A DNA stretch of 64,000 nt from CAZHPA01 sp964533945. Its GTDB lineage: Bacteria > Bacillota > Clostridia > Lachnospirales > WRBF01. The position numbers and the translations under genes are program-made. The stretch's first letter is position 1, and each line of letters begins with the position of its first letter. The stretch is taken from NCBI GenBank assembly GCA_964533945.1, contig CAZHPA010000006.1:11053-75052 (forward strand), written 5' to 3'. This document shows, piece after piece, positions 43,292 to 52,425 of this stretch. Under the pieces are notes generated by a model that saw only the letters and a program-made list of their open reading frames with translations, ran no database searches and was not told the DNA's origin.

Positions 43292-45628
43292 TTACCGCCT
43301 TTCAAGCATAGCTTTAACCGTCACTTGCTTTCCATCTTTACCTATAGTTATTATAACAGAACCACTTTCGGCAGTGTTATATAGTTTTATGCCTTTTTCC
43401 TTAAATCTTTCGACAACGTTAGGGTTTGGGTGGTTATATGCGTTGTTTTTGCCTGTGCTAACAATTGCAAACTGTGGGTTAACCGCTTTTATAAATTCAT
43501 TTCCGCTTGAATATTTAGACCCATGATGTCCAAGCTTTAAAATATTTGCAGAAACGTCAATTCCAAGATTTAGCATAGCTTCTTCTTGCGGCATTCCACT
43601 ATCGCCTGTAAATAAAGCACTAACACCTTTAATTTTTGCTTTTAAAATAACCGACTGGTCGTTTGCAGTTTTTACTTCATAGTGATAAGATTGGTTTGTT
43701 GGTGGTGGAAAAAGGCACTCGAATTCAAAGTCTCCTATTTCTATAATATTTCCTGCCGAAATATATTCAATTAAAACCCCTTTTCTTGAAGCAAGTTTTT
43801 GCAATTCGTTTTCAAGGCTGCTTTTAACATTACTTTCTGCTAAAAATATTTTTTCAATATTTTTATTGCTTTTAATGAGTTCTAAAGTTCCAAATGCATG
43901 GTCATAGTCGGTGTGTGATAAAAATATAGCGTTAATATTACTTATTCCATAATAATCTAAATAGGGTTTAATTACAGAGTTTCCAGTATTTTCACCAATA
44001 TCTTTTCCATATATTCCGCCGCTGTCTATTAAAATTGTTTTGCCACCGCTTTTCAAAATAAAGCAATCGCCTTGTGAAACGTCAAGCATAGTAATAGTTG
44101 ATTCCTTTTTAACGTAAGCATCGTATATATTTGAAGCATAAATGCTTGCAATAAATAACAATCCTGTTACAACAGCGCAAGCTTTATAAAACTTCTTTTT
44201 ATTAACTTTGCTTCCTAATGCCAAAACTAAAAATACCCCAAAAACATACCAAAGCACTATTGTATGTATGGCAGGTTTTCCCACCAAAATCATTGAAAAC
44301 GGAAGAGAAGCAATAAAGCTGCATATAAATTCGTATGTTTTTAAAAGTGAAAACAAAACGCCTGAAAAAAGCGTTGCAATATTAATGCTGAAAAGTCCTA
44401 AAACTCCAACTATAAAGCCAAAAGCAACTATAACTGAAACAGTTGGAACAATTAAAGCATTTCCGATAACGCTATATGTTGTGAAATAGTAGAAAAACGA
44501 CAATATAATAGGTATGCTGAAAAAAGTTGCCGATATAAAAGGAGCTAATATTTTAGAAAATTTCTTCATAACATCGGCACTAAATGCCAATCCAAAAACA
44601 GCAGCAAATGATAAAAGAAAGCCTATGTCCCATAAATACAGTGGTTGGTAAATTAAAAACACAATGCACACAAATGCCGCACATGATAATAAATCGCTAT
44701 CTTTTGACAAAAACTTAGAAAAAGCACTAATAGCAAACATAGCAACGGCTCTTATAGTTGAAATGCTACCGCCTGTTAAAATGCAATATGAAATTAATAT
44801 TAAAAGCGTTGTTATTTCGGAACTTTTCTTGCTTAAAAATAAAGACAGGGTTCTTCTTAGCCCTAAGCCAAAAATTGCAACATGAAGCCCCGAAATTGCA
44901 AGGATATGATATACCCCGGCAATTCTAAATGTTTCGGCGATATTTTCATCAATCGAAGACTTGTCGCCAAGCATTATTGCTTTAATAATTCCGGCTTCTT
45001 CTTTTGGCAATGTTTCATCATATATATTCAAAATTTTATTTTTAAGGCGAACCAATGCGGTGTTTAATATGATTATTTTATTGCCTTCAATAGCTTCTTC
45101 AACAAACATTTTGTAATGAATGCCTCTTGACTTAAAATAGTTAAATTCATCAAAGCCGCCATCATTTCTTTTGCCATCTAAAAGTGAAATTTTGCCTTTT
45201 AAAGCAGCTTCCTTTCCAATTTCAAGATTTTGACCCTCTTTTAAATATGCAACAACATTTACATTTGCGGAAATTTTAGTATTTTCATAGTTTAGTAGTT
45301 TAACTTTAAATATTACTTTTTGGCGATTAGATTTAGATATAGAAGCATCTTTAACAAAACCTGAAACAAAAACAACGCTATCTTTTTGCGCAAGGTGTTC
45401 GATTCTAATATTTTTAGGCTGTATACTGCTTTTAAAGCTTAAAAACCCTATAGCTAAAAACAAGCACAAAACAAATATAGGGCGATATTTATATATAAAG
45501 TACATTAATAAAACAACTAAAAAGCCACCAAAAAAGAATATGGCAGCACCAAATAATTCAGGAATATATTTTGAAATAAGTATTCCATATATTAAAAATA
45601 CAAGACAAAAAAGCATTGGACGCTTCAT
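43292..45628 (-). CDS. comEC: DNA internalisation competence protein ComEC/Rec2
   Basis: 778 residues. N-terminal DUF4131-like region with short hydrophobic helices, the Competence membrane domain (about 215-480; AGVYHILAISGLHVAIFGLG, GGSISTIRAVAMFAISAF), and a C-terminal metallo-beta-lactamase domain (SHTDYDHAFGTLE, ILKLGHHGSKYSSGNEF). Forms the channel for single-stranded DNA uptake. The protein looks intact. ATG 45628 has GGGGTG 7 nt upstream; the ORF extends 7 codons further without one. Confidence 0.93.
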   Translation of the reverse strand: MKRPMLFCLVFLIYGILISKYIPELFGAAIFFFGGFLVVLLMYFIYKYRPIFVLCLFLAIGFLSFKSSIQPKNIRIEHLAQKDSVVFVSGFVKDASISKSNRQKVIFKVKLLNYENTKISANVNVVAYLKEGQNLEIGKEAALKGKISLLDGKRNDGGFDEFNYFKSRGIHYKMFVEEAIEGNKIIILNTALVRLKNKILNIYDETLPKEEAGIIKAIMLGDKSSIDENIAETFRIAGVYHILAISGLHVAIFGLGLRRTLSLFLSKKSSEITTLLILISYCILTGGSISTIRAVAMFAISAFSKFLSKDSDLLSCAAFVCIVFLIYQPLYLWDIGFLLSFAAVFGLAFSADVMKKFSKILAPFISATFFSIPIILSFFYYFTTYSVIGNALIVPTVSVIVAFGFIVGVLGLFSINIATLFSGVLFSLLKTYEFICSFIASLPFSMILVGKPAIHTIVLWYVFGVFLVLALGSKVNKKKFYKACAVVTGLLFIASIYASNIYDAYVKKESTITMLDVSQGDCFILKSGGKTILIDSGGIYGKDIGENTGNSVIKPYLDYYGISNINAIFLSHTDYDHAFGTLELIKSNKNIEKIFLAESNVKSSLENELQKLASRKGVLIEYISAGNIIEIGDFEFECLFPPPTNQSYHYEVKTANDQSVILKAKIKGVSALFTGDSGMPQEEAMLNLGIDVSANILKLGHHGSKYSSGNEFIKAVNPQFAIVSTGKNNAYNHPNPNVVERFKEKGIKLYNTAESGSVIITIGKDGKQVTVKAMLERR

Positions 45629-45660
45629 TGCAAACACCCCATTAAACATTTACGGTGCTA

Positions 45661-46635
45661 TTAATCGTTAATTATTAGACTTTCATCACGGCTTAAAGGT
45701 TTTGTTAAATCAAACCCTCCGTTAAAATTCGTTATTTTTTCCGATTCTATAAGAAACTGAACCTTTTTAACATTTTTAACGTTCGAAGGCTCTGTTAGCG
45801 AATTAACTATAGAATATATTGTAATCTTTTGCGCTGTTGCATCTCCTGTGTGTTTTAAAACAAAATCGTTGCTTAAATTAACATAGCAAGTTGATGTTGT
45901 TTCATCAAGCTTAATATCTCTTACAACCGTTTCATGGGGAATTGTAGGAAGCAAACCTTCTTTTGTTGGGCCTTTTATCAATTCTTCAATAATACACGTT
46001 TCAACGGAAAGTTCTTTAACTTCAACAGGGCGTTCTTCAAAAGTTAAAAGTTTATTATTGCTATTTGCAAAATATAGTTTAAGCCATTGCGTTTCAACTT
46101 TTTCAGAAGAAATTTTGGCATCAATAATTACATTTTGCCTATTTAGCAGCCCTATAGGTTTACCTGTGTCATTTAAAAGTTCTTTTCCGCCAACATAAAT
46201 GTGGACATTATCAATAAAGCTTAAATCGGTCATTGTCCATACAAGGCTTCCTCTAAAAAAAAGCTCGGTCATAGGCAATATATTTTTATATTTTTCAGAA
46301 AATTCAACTTCCAACAAAGAGTCGTTAACAATTCTAATTTTTTCTATTTCATCTTTTATGTCATTTGGCAATGTTTTAACCAAGGAAGTGTTTTTAGGCC
46401 CTTCATACAGTAAATTTAAAACGCTTCTGGCAATATCTGTATTTTCGCCTTTTTCAACATATCTTGTTTCGGGTTCGATTTTATTTGTTATAGAATTTAA
46501 ATAGTATACCGAAACGGCAAGCTTATTTTCGTTTGTATTGCTAATAGTAGGAAAAAGAAGCATTGCTGCAACATAAATGCATAGCAAAAGTAAAATTATT
46601 ATACTAAGCAAGCGAATAGCTTTTTTGTTGTTCAA
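45661..46635 (-). CDS. GerMN-domain exported protein
   Basis: 324 residues. One N-terminal membrane segment (IRLLSIIILLLLCIYVAAML) then two GerMN (sporulation/germination) repeats: VYYLNSITNKIEPETRYVEK ... LNLLYEGPKNTSLVKTLP and LYFANSNNKLLTFEERPVEV ... EELIKGPTKEGLLPTIP. Related to GerM, needed for cortex or spore envelope assembly in Bacillus. The ORF's GTG 46647 is part of the AGGAGGTG ribosome site, so TTG 46635 is preferred. It lies 18 bp after the sensor kinase and is probably co-transcribed. Confidence 0.85.
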   Translation of the reverse strand: MNNKKAIRLLSIIILLLLCIYVAAMLLFPTISNTNENKLAVSVYYLNSITNKIEPETRYVEKGENTDIARSVLNLLYEGPKNTSLVKTLPNDIKDEIEKIRIVNDSLLEVEFSEKYKNILPMTELFFRGSLVWTMTDLSFIDNVHIYVGGKELLNDTGKPIGLLNRQNVIIDAKISSEKVETQWLKLYFANSNNKLLTFEERPVEVKELSVETCIIEELIKGPTKEGLLPTIPHETVVRDIKLDETTSTCYVNLSNDFVLKHTGDATAQKITIYSIVNSLTEPSNVKNVKKVQFLIESEKITNFNGGFDLTKPLSRDESLIIND

Positions 46636-46653
46636 TAGCGGCTTCACCTCCTT

Positions 46654-48084
46654 TTATTTTTGATAATGTATAGGCAATCGTACTAAAAAAATGCTTCCTT
46701 CATTTTCCTTACTTGTTAGCCTAATGCTTCCATTGTGCAAAAGAATTGTTGAATGGGTTATAGAAAGCCCAAGCCCTGTTCCGCCTGTTTCTCTATCTCT
46801 TGTTTTATCAACCCTGTAAAACCTATTAAAAACTTTTGCCTGATGCTCTTCGTTAATGCCAATGCCCGTATCTTGAACGGTTATAAAAGCGTTTTGATGG
46901 TCGCAATCTAAAATTATTCTAACAGTTCCGCCTTCAGGTGTATATTTAATGCCGTTTTCAATTAAATTTGATATTGCAAGACTAAGCTTAACTTCATCTG
47001 CTTCTACAACAATCGTTTTAATTTCTTCAAAAATCAATTCAATGTTTTTTTGCTCTGCTAAAGGGTTAAGGCGTTTTAATATATCGAAAACAACCTCGCT
47101 AATATCAGTTTCTCTTATATTTAAGCCAATTTCTCGCTGGTCTAGCTTAACAAGGTTTAATAAATCGTTTACGATATTTGTCATTCGGTCTATTTCTGAA
47201 TTAATATCTTGCAAAAATTCACGATACATTTCAATTGGAACAGTTTGTTCTAAAAGTATTGATTCTGTTAAAACCTTTATTGAACTTAAAGGCGTTTTTA
47301 ATTCATGAGAAACGTTAGAAACAAATTCTTCCCTTGTTTTTTCAACTTGCTCAAGCTTTTGAGTCATATTGTTAAAAGCAATACCAAGTTCTGAAAATTC
47401 ATCTTTGCCTTTAACTGTTATTCTTTGATTTAAATGTCCGTCGGACATTTTTTGAACAACTTTTAAAACGTTGTTAAGTGGGTCTAACAAAAATTTAGAG
47501 CCAATAAACGATAAAAAGACAAGCAATATAACCGTTAAAACTATAAATAAAAGAAGTATTTTTTCTATTTTATCAAGTGCCGAATATATGTCTTTAAGCG
47601 ATGCAACTATAAGTACAACGCCTATTTTTTGGGAATCTTTATTAAAAATAGAAACAGAAACGTATAAAATATCACCTTTTGCAGAAATTTTGCTGTTTTT
47701 TTGCAGCCCTTCAACCATTTCAGGCGTTACATAAGTTTTGCCTATTTCTGTTTTGCTTGAATCATTAATAACAATGCCTTTTGTATCTAACACAAGTATT
47801 CTAATTGAGTTTTCTTTGCTTTTAATATTTATTTCGCCTTCAAGCATTTGGCGTTTTGCTTCATCGGATAGGAAGTTGTTTTGCGAAATGCTGCCTGCTA
47901 TTATATTTGCTGTTGTTAAAAGCTTAAGTTCTCGTTCGTTTTTATAGTATGTTTCCATAGAAGTTAAAATTGTGTTAAAAAATAGCAAAATAGGCACAAA
48001 GCTAATAAATATAAAGCTACAAAACAGCTTTAACCTAAGGCTATGATACCAGCGCTTTTTGGTGTTATTTAAAATAATAACCAA
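46654..48084 (-). CDS. WalK-like sensor histidine kinase
   Basis: About 476 residues. Two membrane segments (LFCSFIFISFVPILLF; ILLLFIVLTVILLVFLSFI) flank an extracellular sensor; then HAMP (LDPLNNVLKVVQKMSDGHLN), HisKA with phosphoacceptor His in FVSNVSHELKTPLSSIKVL, and HATPase_c (NLIENGIKYTPEGG, DTGIGI, GGTGLGLSI). There is no PAS domain. The TTG at 48084 directly abuts GGGGAG, so the real start may be an ATT at 48078 or 48075. It overlaps the response regulator by 20 bp. Confidence 0.9.
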   Translation of the reverse strand: MVIILNNTKKRWYHSLRLKLFCSFIFISFVPILLFFNTILTSMETYYKNERELKLLTTANIIAGSISQNNFLSDEAKRQMLEGEINIKSKENSIRILVLDTKGIVINDSSKTEIGKTYVTPEMVEGLQKNSKISAKGDILYVSVSIFNKDSQKIGVVLIVASLKDIYSALDKIEKILLLFIVLTVILLVFLSFIGSKFLLDPLNNVLKVVQKMSDGHLNQRITVKGKDEFSELGIAFNNMTQKLEQVEKTREEFVSNVSHELKTPLSSIKVLTESILLEQTVPIEMYREFLQDINSEIDRMTNIVNDLLNLVKLDQREIGLNIRETDISEVVFDILKRLNPLAEQKNIELIFEEIKTIVVEADEVKLSLAISNLIENGIKYTPEGGTVRIILDCDHQNAFITVQDTGIGINEEHQAKVFNRFYRVDKTRDRETGGTGLGLSITHSTILLHNGSIRLTSKENEGSIFLVRLPIHYQK

Positions 48085-48760
48085 CTCCCCATTTTGTGTG
48101 TATATACTTAGGTTCGCTGGGGTTTTCTTCTATTTTTTCACGTAGCCTTCTAATATGAACGTCAACTGTTCTAATATCTCCGGGGTAATCGTATCCCCAA
48201 ACTGTATTTAATAGGCTTTCACGGCTATATACCTTAGATTGATGTTCCATTAAAAGCTGAACTAAATCAAATTCTTTAGCAGTTAAATTAATTTCATTGT
48301 TATCTATAAATGCGCGGCGAGAATCAAGTTCTATCATAAGCCCTCTAACTTTCAGGGCATTTTTTCTTTGTTCAAATTCATCCATTTTTGGAGTGCTGCG
48401 GCGAAGTATTGCCTTAATTCTTGCTTTAAGCTCAAGTATATTAAATGGCTTTGTAATGTAGTCATCGGCTCCATATTCAAGCCCCATTATTTTATCCATA
48501 TCGTCGCCTTTTGCCGTTACCATAATTACAGGTACTTGACTAAAGCCTCTTATTTGCTGGCAAACTTGAAGTCCGTCGATTTTAGGAAGCATAACATCTA
48601 AAACAACTAAATTGTATTCGTACATTTTCGCAAGCCTTAACGCTTCTTCGCCGTCAAATGCAACATCAACAGTCATTCCGTCTTGTTCTAAACTGAATTT
48701 TATTCCTTTAACAATTAATCTTTCATCATCAACTACCAAAATACGAACGCCCAAAAACAC
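48065..48760 (-). CDS. OmpR/PhoB-family response regulator (WalR-like)
   Basis: 231 residues. Receiver domain with acidic pocket VVDDE, phosphoacceptor Asp in LVVLDVMLPKIDG (about residue 55), Thr in VIMVTAKG and Lys in DYITKPF; C-terminal winged helix from about 135 (INLTAKEFDLVQLLMEHQSK, VDVHIRRLREKIEENP). Partner of the overlapping kinase. GTG 48760 is only 3 nt after GGAG; TTG 48754 is an equally good start. Confidence 0.92.
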   Translation of the reverse strand: MFLGVRILVVDDERLIVKGIKFSLEQDGMTVDVAFDGEEALRLAKMYEYNLVVLDVMLPKIDGLQVCQQIRGFSQVPVIMVTAKGDDMDKIMGLEYGADDYITKPFNILELKARIKAILRRSTPKMDEFEQRKNALKVRGLMIELDSRRAFIDNNEINLTAKEFDLVQLLMEHQSKVYSRESLLNTVWGYDYPGDIRTVDVHIRRLREKIEENPSEPKYIHTKWGVGYYFK

Positions 48761-48789
48761 ACACTCCTTTAGCCATATTGTTTTAGCAA

Positions 48790-49494
48790 TTATTCCAAAA
48801 TAACTTTATCCTTTATAAGTTCAAAAGTTTTTTCTCCAATATTGCGTACATTTTTTAGTTGTTCTTTTTCTGTAAATTTTCCGTTTTCTTCTCGATAGTC
48901 AATTATAGCTTGTGCTGTTGAAGGTCCGATTTTAGGCAAAAGTATTAGTTCTTCCAATGTTGCCGTATTTATATTAACGGATACGGAAGCTTCTGAGCCA
49001 TTTTCTTCATCTTCAGGGCTTTGTTCATTGGAAGGGGAAGGGGTGTTTTTCGGTTTATTTTGTTCTTTAATAGAATTTTCAACATATTCTTCGCCGACAG
49101 CAGGTATTACAATATGTTCTCCATCTTCAACTACACGTGCTAAATTAATTTTGCTTAAATCGGCAGAATCTTTGCTTCCTCCGGCAAGTCTTAATAAATC
49201 TGAAATTCTCCCGTCTAAATTAAGTTCATATACGCCGGGTGTTTCAACTTCGCCTGTAATATATGCTTTAACAGATTTAGCTTCTTCTTCAATTTCTTCC
49301 AAATTTTCTAAAGGCTGTTCTAAACTTGAAGTTCCGTTTTTAATTTCATTAAACGTTAAAAGTTCTTCTTCTGGATTTTGCGTCGAAAAAGCTTGGGAAT
49401 TGCCGGCCCCACGGTAAATATAATAAACTAAGCTACAAGTTAAAACTGCTACTGCAATAATAGCTGCTGCGTATATTACGTTTTTATTTTTCAA
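48790..49494 (-). CDS. comEA: ComEA-type competence protein
   Basis: 234 residues. Single N-terminal membrane anchor (VIYAAAIIAVAVLTCSLVYY), an SLBB domain (VKAYITGEVETPGVYEL ... ISDLLRLAGGSKDSA), an acidic Pro/Ser/Glu linker, and a C-terminal helix-hairpin-helix pair (VNINTATLEELILLPKIGPS, FTEKEQLKNVRNIGEKTFEL). Binds incoming double-stranded DNA at the cell surface and hands it to ComEC, also in the window. TTG 49494 lies 8 nt after GGGG; the GTG at 49503 is inside the ribosome site. Confidence 0.92.
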   Translation of the reverse strand: MKNKNVIYAAAIIAVAVLTCSLVYYIYRGAGNSQAFSTQNPEEELLTFNEIKNGTSSLEQPLENLEEIEEEAKSVKAYITGEVETPGVYELNLDGRISDLLRLAGGSKDSADLSKINLARVVEDGEHIVIPAVGEEYVENSIKEQNKPKNTPSPSNEQSPEDEENGSEASVSVNINTATLEELILLPKIGPSTAQAIIDYREENGKFTEKEQLKNVRNIGEKTFELIKDKVILE

Positions 49495-49499
49495 AAAAA

Positions 49500-49949
49500 T
49501 CACCCCTTTTTAGGTGTGTTATTGCTTTTGTATTTATTTAAAATATAACTTTTAGAAGCTTTTAAAGCGTGTATTTTAGGCTTATTACGAACTTTTGAAG
49601 CAAGCTCTTTATTTTTTTGTTCTTGAAGCCTAATTTTAACATCTACATCAATTACGCTTTTAATTTGTTCTTGAAGCTTCTTAACTTGTTCACCGTATTG
49701 ATTTGCATTTTTATCAAACCATTCCGACATTTCGTTAAATGTTGATTGAAAAAAGTTGTCGGCATTTATAACTTCATCAATTAATTTTTGTTTTTCTTTG
49801 CTCATCTCGTTGAAAAAGACGTTTAATTCAGGAGTTTCTTCGTTAGAAAGTAAAACAGTTTCCTGATTAATAGTTAAATTCAAAATTTGAGATAAAGCTT
49901 CTTTTTTCTTTGAAAGAATATCAAATAGTAAATTAAATTTAGCTTCCAT
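49500..49949 (-). CDS. Coiled-coil protein, possibly FlgN-like
   Basis: 149 residues, almost entirely helical and charged. The heptad pattern (FDILSKKKEALSQIL, FNEMSKEKQKLIDEVINADN, QYGEQVKKLQEQIKSVIDVD) and length resemble FlgN flagellar export chaperones, but no flagellar gene is near, so this is weak. The C-terminus is basic (NKPKIHALKASKSYILNKYK). ATG 49949 has GGGTG 9 nt upstream. It ends inside the ribosome site of comEA. Confidence 0.55.
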   Translation of the reverse strand: MEAKFNLLFDILSKKKEALSQILNLTINQETVLLSNEETPELNVFFNEMSKEKQKLIDEVINADNFFQSTFNEMSEWFDKNANQYGEQVKKLQEQIKSVIDVDVKIRLQEQKNKELASKVRNKPKIHALKASKSYILNKYKSNNTPKKG

Positions 49950-49989
49950 AAAGCCATGCACCCGCTTGTTGTAAATTAATTAAAACCAA

Positions 49990-50730
49990 TTAAAACCAAG
50001 GAAGAAATTTTTTGCTGTTAATTTTAACGTCAAGATGACGATACATAAAAATATTTGCAGCTTTAGTTAAATTTTGCTGCGCATTATCCGAAAGTGTAAA
50101 GCAAAATAAATTTTTAAGTTCGTCTTTTGAAATTGAAAGTATGTAATTTATAGCACAAAGCGTTGCCTTTGATATAGTGATTATTGATTTTTTATAGTTT
50201 TTTGCACAATTTTCACATAAAACGCCATATGCTGCAAAATGAAAGTATTCTAAAAAAAACTCGCCGCAAACAAAACAACAATCCATTTGCGGCAAATATC
50301 CGTTATACTCCATAAACTTAAATTCAAAAACACTGCAAACAAGTTGTGGCGAAATGGTAGATAACGCTTTTAAACTTTTTAAAAGCAAAAGCAAAATGTC
50401 ATCGCAGCAAACATCTTCCAAAACTACTTTATCGCATAATTCTAAAAGGTAGCTTGAAACACACAGTTTATCGTAATCTTTTGTTATGTTTGAAAAATTT
50501 TCTATTAAATCTGCTTGAGAAATAAAATATAAATTTCCTTTTTTGTTAATAACAAAGTCTGAATAGGCGAAAAGCTGAGTTGTTGCTAAAAGTTTGCCCG
50601 AAGTTTTTCGTCCTGCTTTTGCCATAGCGGAAATTTTGCCATATTCTTTTAAAAACAATGTTACAATTTTATCCGATTCTAAAACGGAAGTTTCTTTTAA
50701 AACTATTCCGCGGCATTTAAAAATTCCCAT
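49990..50730 (-). CDS. recO: DNA repair protein RecO
   Basis: Mediator that helps load RecA in the RecFOR pathway. 246 residues: N-terminal OB fold (CRGIVLKETSVLESDKIVTL, GKISAMAKAGRKTSGKLLAT), a helical domain, and a four-Cys zinc site (CFVCG ... CENCAKN). Its ATG overlaps the yqzL stop codon by one base (TAATG), so translation is coupled. Confidence 0.93.
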   Translation of the reverse strand: MGIFKCRGIVLKETSVLESDKIVTLFLKEYGKISAMAKAGRKTSGKLLATTQLFAYSDFVINKKGNLYFISQADLIENFSNITKDYDKLCVSSYLLELCDKVVLEDVCCDDILLLLLKSLKALSTISPQLVCSVFEFKFMEYNGYLPQMDCCFVCGEFFLEYFHFAAYGVLCENCAKNYKKSIITISKATLCAINYILSISKDELKNLFCFTLSDNAQQNLTKAANIFMYRHLDVKINSKKFLPWF

Positions 50731-50819
50731 TATTCTTTCCTAAACTCTTTATATCCTAAATATGCGTCAACAGAACCGAACTTCTCAAAAATTTTCCAAT
50801 AAATTTCATCGTATGACAT
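50730..50819 (-). CDS. yqzL: YqzL-like micro-protein upstream of recO
   Basis: 29 residues: MSYDEIYWKIFEKFGSVDAY then LGYKEFRKE. It matches the YqzL family (pattern W-x-FE-TG-x-x-x-AYL-YKE), which sits directly before recO in Firmicutes. GGGGGG lies about 8 nt before the ATG and the stop overlaps the recO start. Function unknown; conserved coupling suggests a role linked to RecO. Confidence 0.85.
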   Translation of the reverse strand: MSYDEIYWKIFEKFGSVDAYLGYKEFRKE

Positions 50820-50919
50820 ACAAGTTCCCCCCATTTGTCATATTTTTGGCTACTTTAATATTTTTCTTAGCTTTAAATTTTTTTATACTATTTAAAAACT
50901 GGAAACGCTTTATAAGCTT

Positions 50920-50948
50920 ATAGTAGCACTAGCAATAATACAAGTCAA
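50920..50948 (-). promoter_or_regulatory. Sigma-A promoter of yqzL-recO
   Basis: Leftward TTGACT, 17 bases, TACTAT. The -35 box overlaps the last codons of era. It leaves a ~95-nt leader before yqzL. Confidence 0.75.
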
Positions 50949-51832
50949 GGGGAAAATTCATAACCTAAGGTTCTAAGCAAAAAGTCGCTATCACGCCAAT
51001 CTTTTTTAACTTTAACCCAAAGTTCTAAGAAAATTTTACTTCCTAGTATACGTTCAATATCAGTTCTTGACCATGTTCCAATTTGTTTTAGGGTTGCCCC
51101 TTTTTTGCCGATTATTATACCTTTATGCGAATCTTTTTCACAAAAAATTGTTGCACAAATATCAACAACATCGCTGTTTTGGCGTTCCTTCATAGAATCT
51201 ATATAAACGGCAACCCCATGTGGCACTTCATCTTCCAAAATTTTTAACGCTTTTTCACGTATTATTTCAGAAACAATTTGGCGTTCTGGCTGGTCTGTTA
51301 TTATATCGTCTGGAAAATATTTTGGGCCTTTAGGCAAATAATTTTTAATTGCATTTAAAAGCGTTTGGGTGTTTTGTGATTTTAAAGCCGAAACGGGTAT
51401 TATTTCTTTAAAATCATATAGTGTTCTGTAGTTATCTATAGTTTTTAAAATTTGTTCTTTTGGTATAGTATCAATTTTATTTATAACTAAAAACACAGTT
51501 TGATTTTTAAATTTTTCTATAATGTCTAAATCGCCTTTTAAAACTTTATCGGTTGGGTCTGTTAAAAAAAGCAAAACGTCTACTTCGCTAAAAGTTGAAG
51601 CAGACGTTTTAATCATAAACTCGCCAAGCTTCGACTTAGGTATGTGTATACCAGGCGTGTCAATAAAAACAACTTGAGCGTCGTCGGTTGTTAAAATGGT
51701 TTGAATTTTATTTCTTGTTGTTTGGGGCTTATTTGAAACTATTGCTATTTTTTCTCCTATTAAGGAGTTCATAAGCGTTGATTTTCCGACGTTAGGCCGC
51801 CCAACTAAAGAAACAAACCCCGACTTAAACAT
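50945..51832 (-). CDS. era: GTPase Era
   Basis: Ribosome-assembly GTPase that binds the 3' end of 16S rRNA. 295 residues: G1 GRPNVGKSTLMNSL, G3 FIDTPGIHIPKSKLG, G4 VINKIDTIP, G5 VSALK, then the KH domain (IIIGKKGATLKQIGTWSRTD). ATG 51832 matches the family N-terminus (FKSGFVSLVGRPNVGKS). It overlaps the rplT 3' end by 8 bp and has no clear ribosome site of its own, so it is probably translated by coupling. Confidence 0.95.
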   Translation of the reverse strand: MFKSGFVSLVGRPNVGKSTLMNSLIGEKIAIVSNKPQTTRNKIQTILTTDDAQVVFIDTPGIHIPKSKLGEFMIKTSASTFSEVDVLLFLTDPTDKVLKGDLDIIEKFKNQTVFLVINKIDTIPKEQILKTIDNYRTLYDFKEIIPVSALKSQNTQTLLNAIKNYLPKGPKYFPDDIITDQPERQIVSEIIREKALKILEDEVPHGVAVYIDSMKERQNSDVVDICATIFCEKDSHKGIIIGKKGATLKQIGTWSRTDIERILGSKIFLELWVKVKKDWRDSDFLLRTLGYEFSP

Positions 51833-52175
51833 TTTTAGCTTTTTGAACAAGCTGTGCAAAAGCGTCGCTATCGTTAACAGCAAGTTCTGCAAGCATCTTT
51901 CTATTAATATTAATTCCTGCTGTTTTTAAGCCATTCATAAATTTACTATATGAAATGCCATGCACTCTTGCAGCAGCGTTAATTCTTGTAATCCATAATC
52001 TTCTATATTCACGCTTAATTTGTTTTCTTCCTCTGAAAGCATGAGCCATAGCACGCATTACGGATTGTTTAGCAACTCTGTATTGTTTGCTTCTAGAGCC
52101 TCTAAAGCCTTTTGCAAGCTTTAAAACTTTCTTATGTTTTTTTCTGGCGTTTAACGCCCCTTTAACTCTTGACAC
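51825..52175 (-). CDS. rplT: Large ribosomal subunit protein bL20
   Basis: 116 residues, complete bL20: ARKKHKKVLKLAKGFRGSRS ... GRKQIKREYRRLWITRINAA, then the C-terminal globular part. Also the autogenous regulator of its own operon in Firmicutes. The start at 52175 is non-ATG in appearance: the protein begins (M)SRVKGALNARK after GGAGGG. It overlaps era. Confidence 0.97.
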   Translation of the reverse strand: MSRVKGALNARKKHKKVLKLAKGFRGSRSKQYRVAKQSVMRAMAHAFRGRKQIKREYRRLWITRINAAARVHGISYSKFMNGLKTAGININRKMLAELAVNDSDAFAQLVQKAKNV

Positions 52176-52189
52176 AAAAAGCCCTCCTT

Positions 52190-52387
52190 CTACATATAAG
52201 GTAACATTAATCTAACCTTTTTCATATTTGTTTTGTCTACAACTCCGCGTAAACGTAGTTTTCTCTTACGTTTAGGACTTTTTTTGCCTAAAATATGTTG
52301 CTTATTTGCTTTTGAATATTTAACTTTGCCTGTTGCTGTTTTTGTAAAGCGCTTTTTTGCAGCTTTTCTTGTTTTTAACTTAGGCAT
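52190..52387 (-). CDS. rpmI: Large ribosomal subunit protein bL35
   Basis: 65 residues, full length: PKLKTRKAAKKRFTKTATGK, KANKQHILGKKSPKRKRKLR. Very basic. It sits between infC and rplT as in nearly all Firmicutes. GGAG is placed well before the ATG. Confidence 0.97.
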   Translation of the reverse strand: MPKLKTRKAAKKRFTKTATGKVKYSKANKQHILGKKSPKRKRKLRLRGVVDKTNMKKVRLMLPYM

Positions 52388-52425
52388 CTTTGCATCTCCT
52401 TCTGTATTTTAATGCCTGACTATAT

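Noticed and set aside
49500..49949. Firm call of FlgN
   Set aside because: Helical pattern fits but no flagellar neighbours and no diagnostic residues; kept as a coiled-coil protein only.
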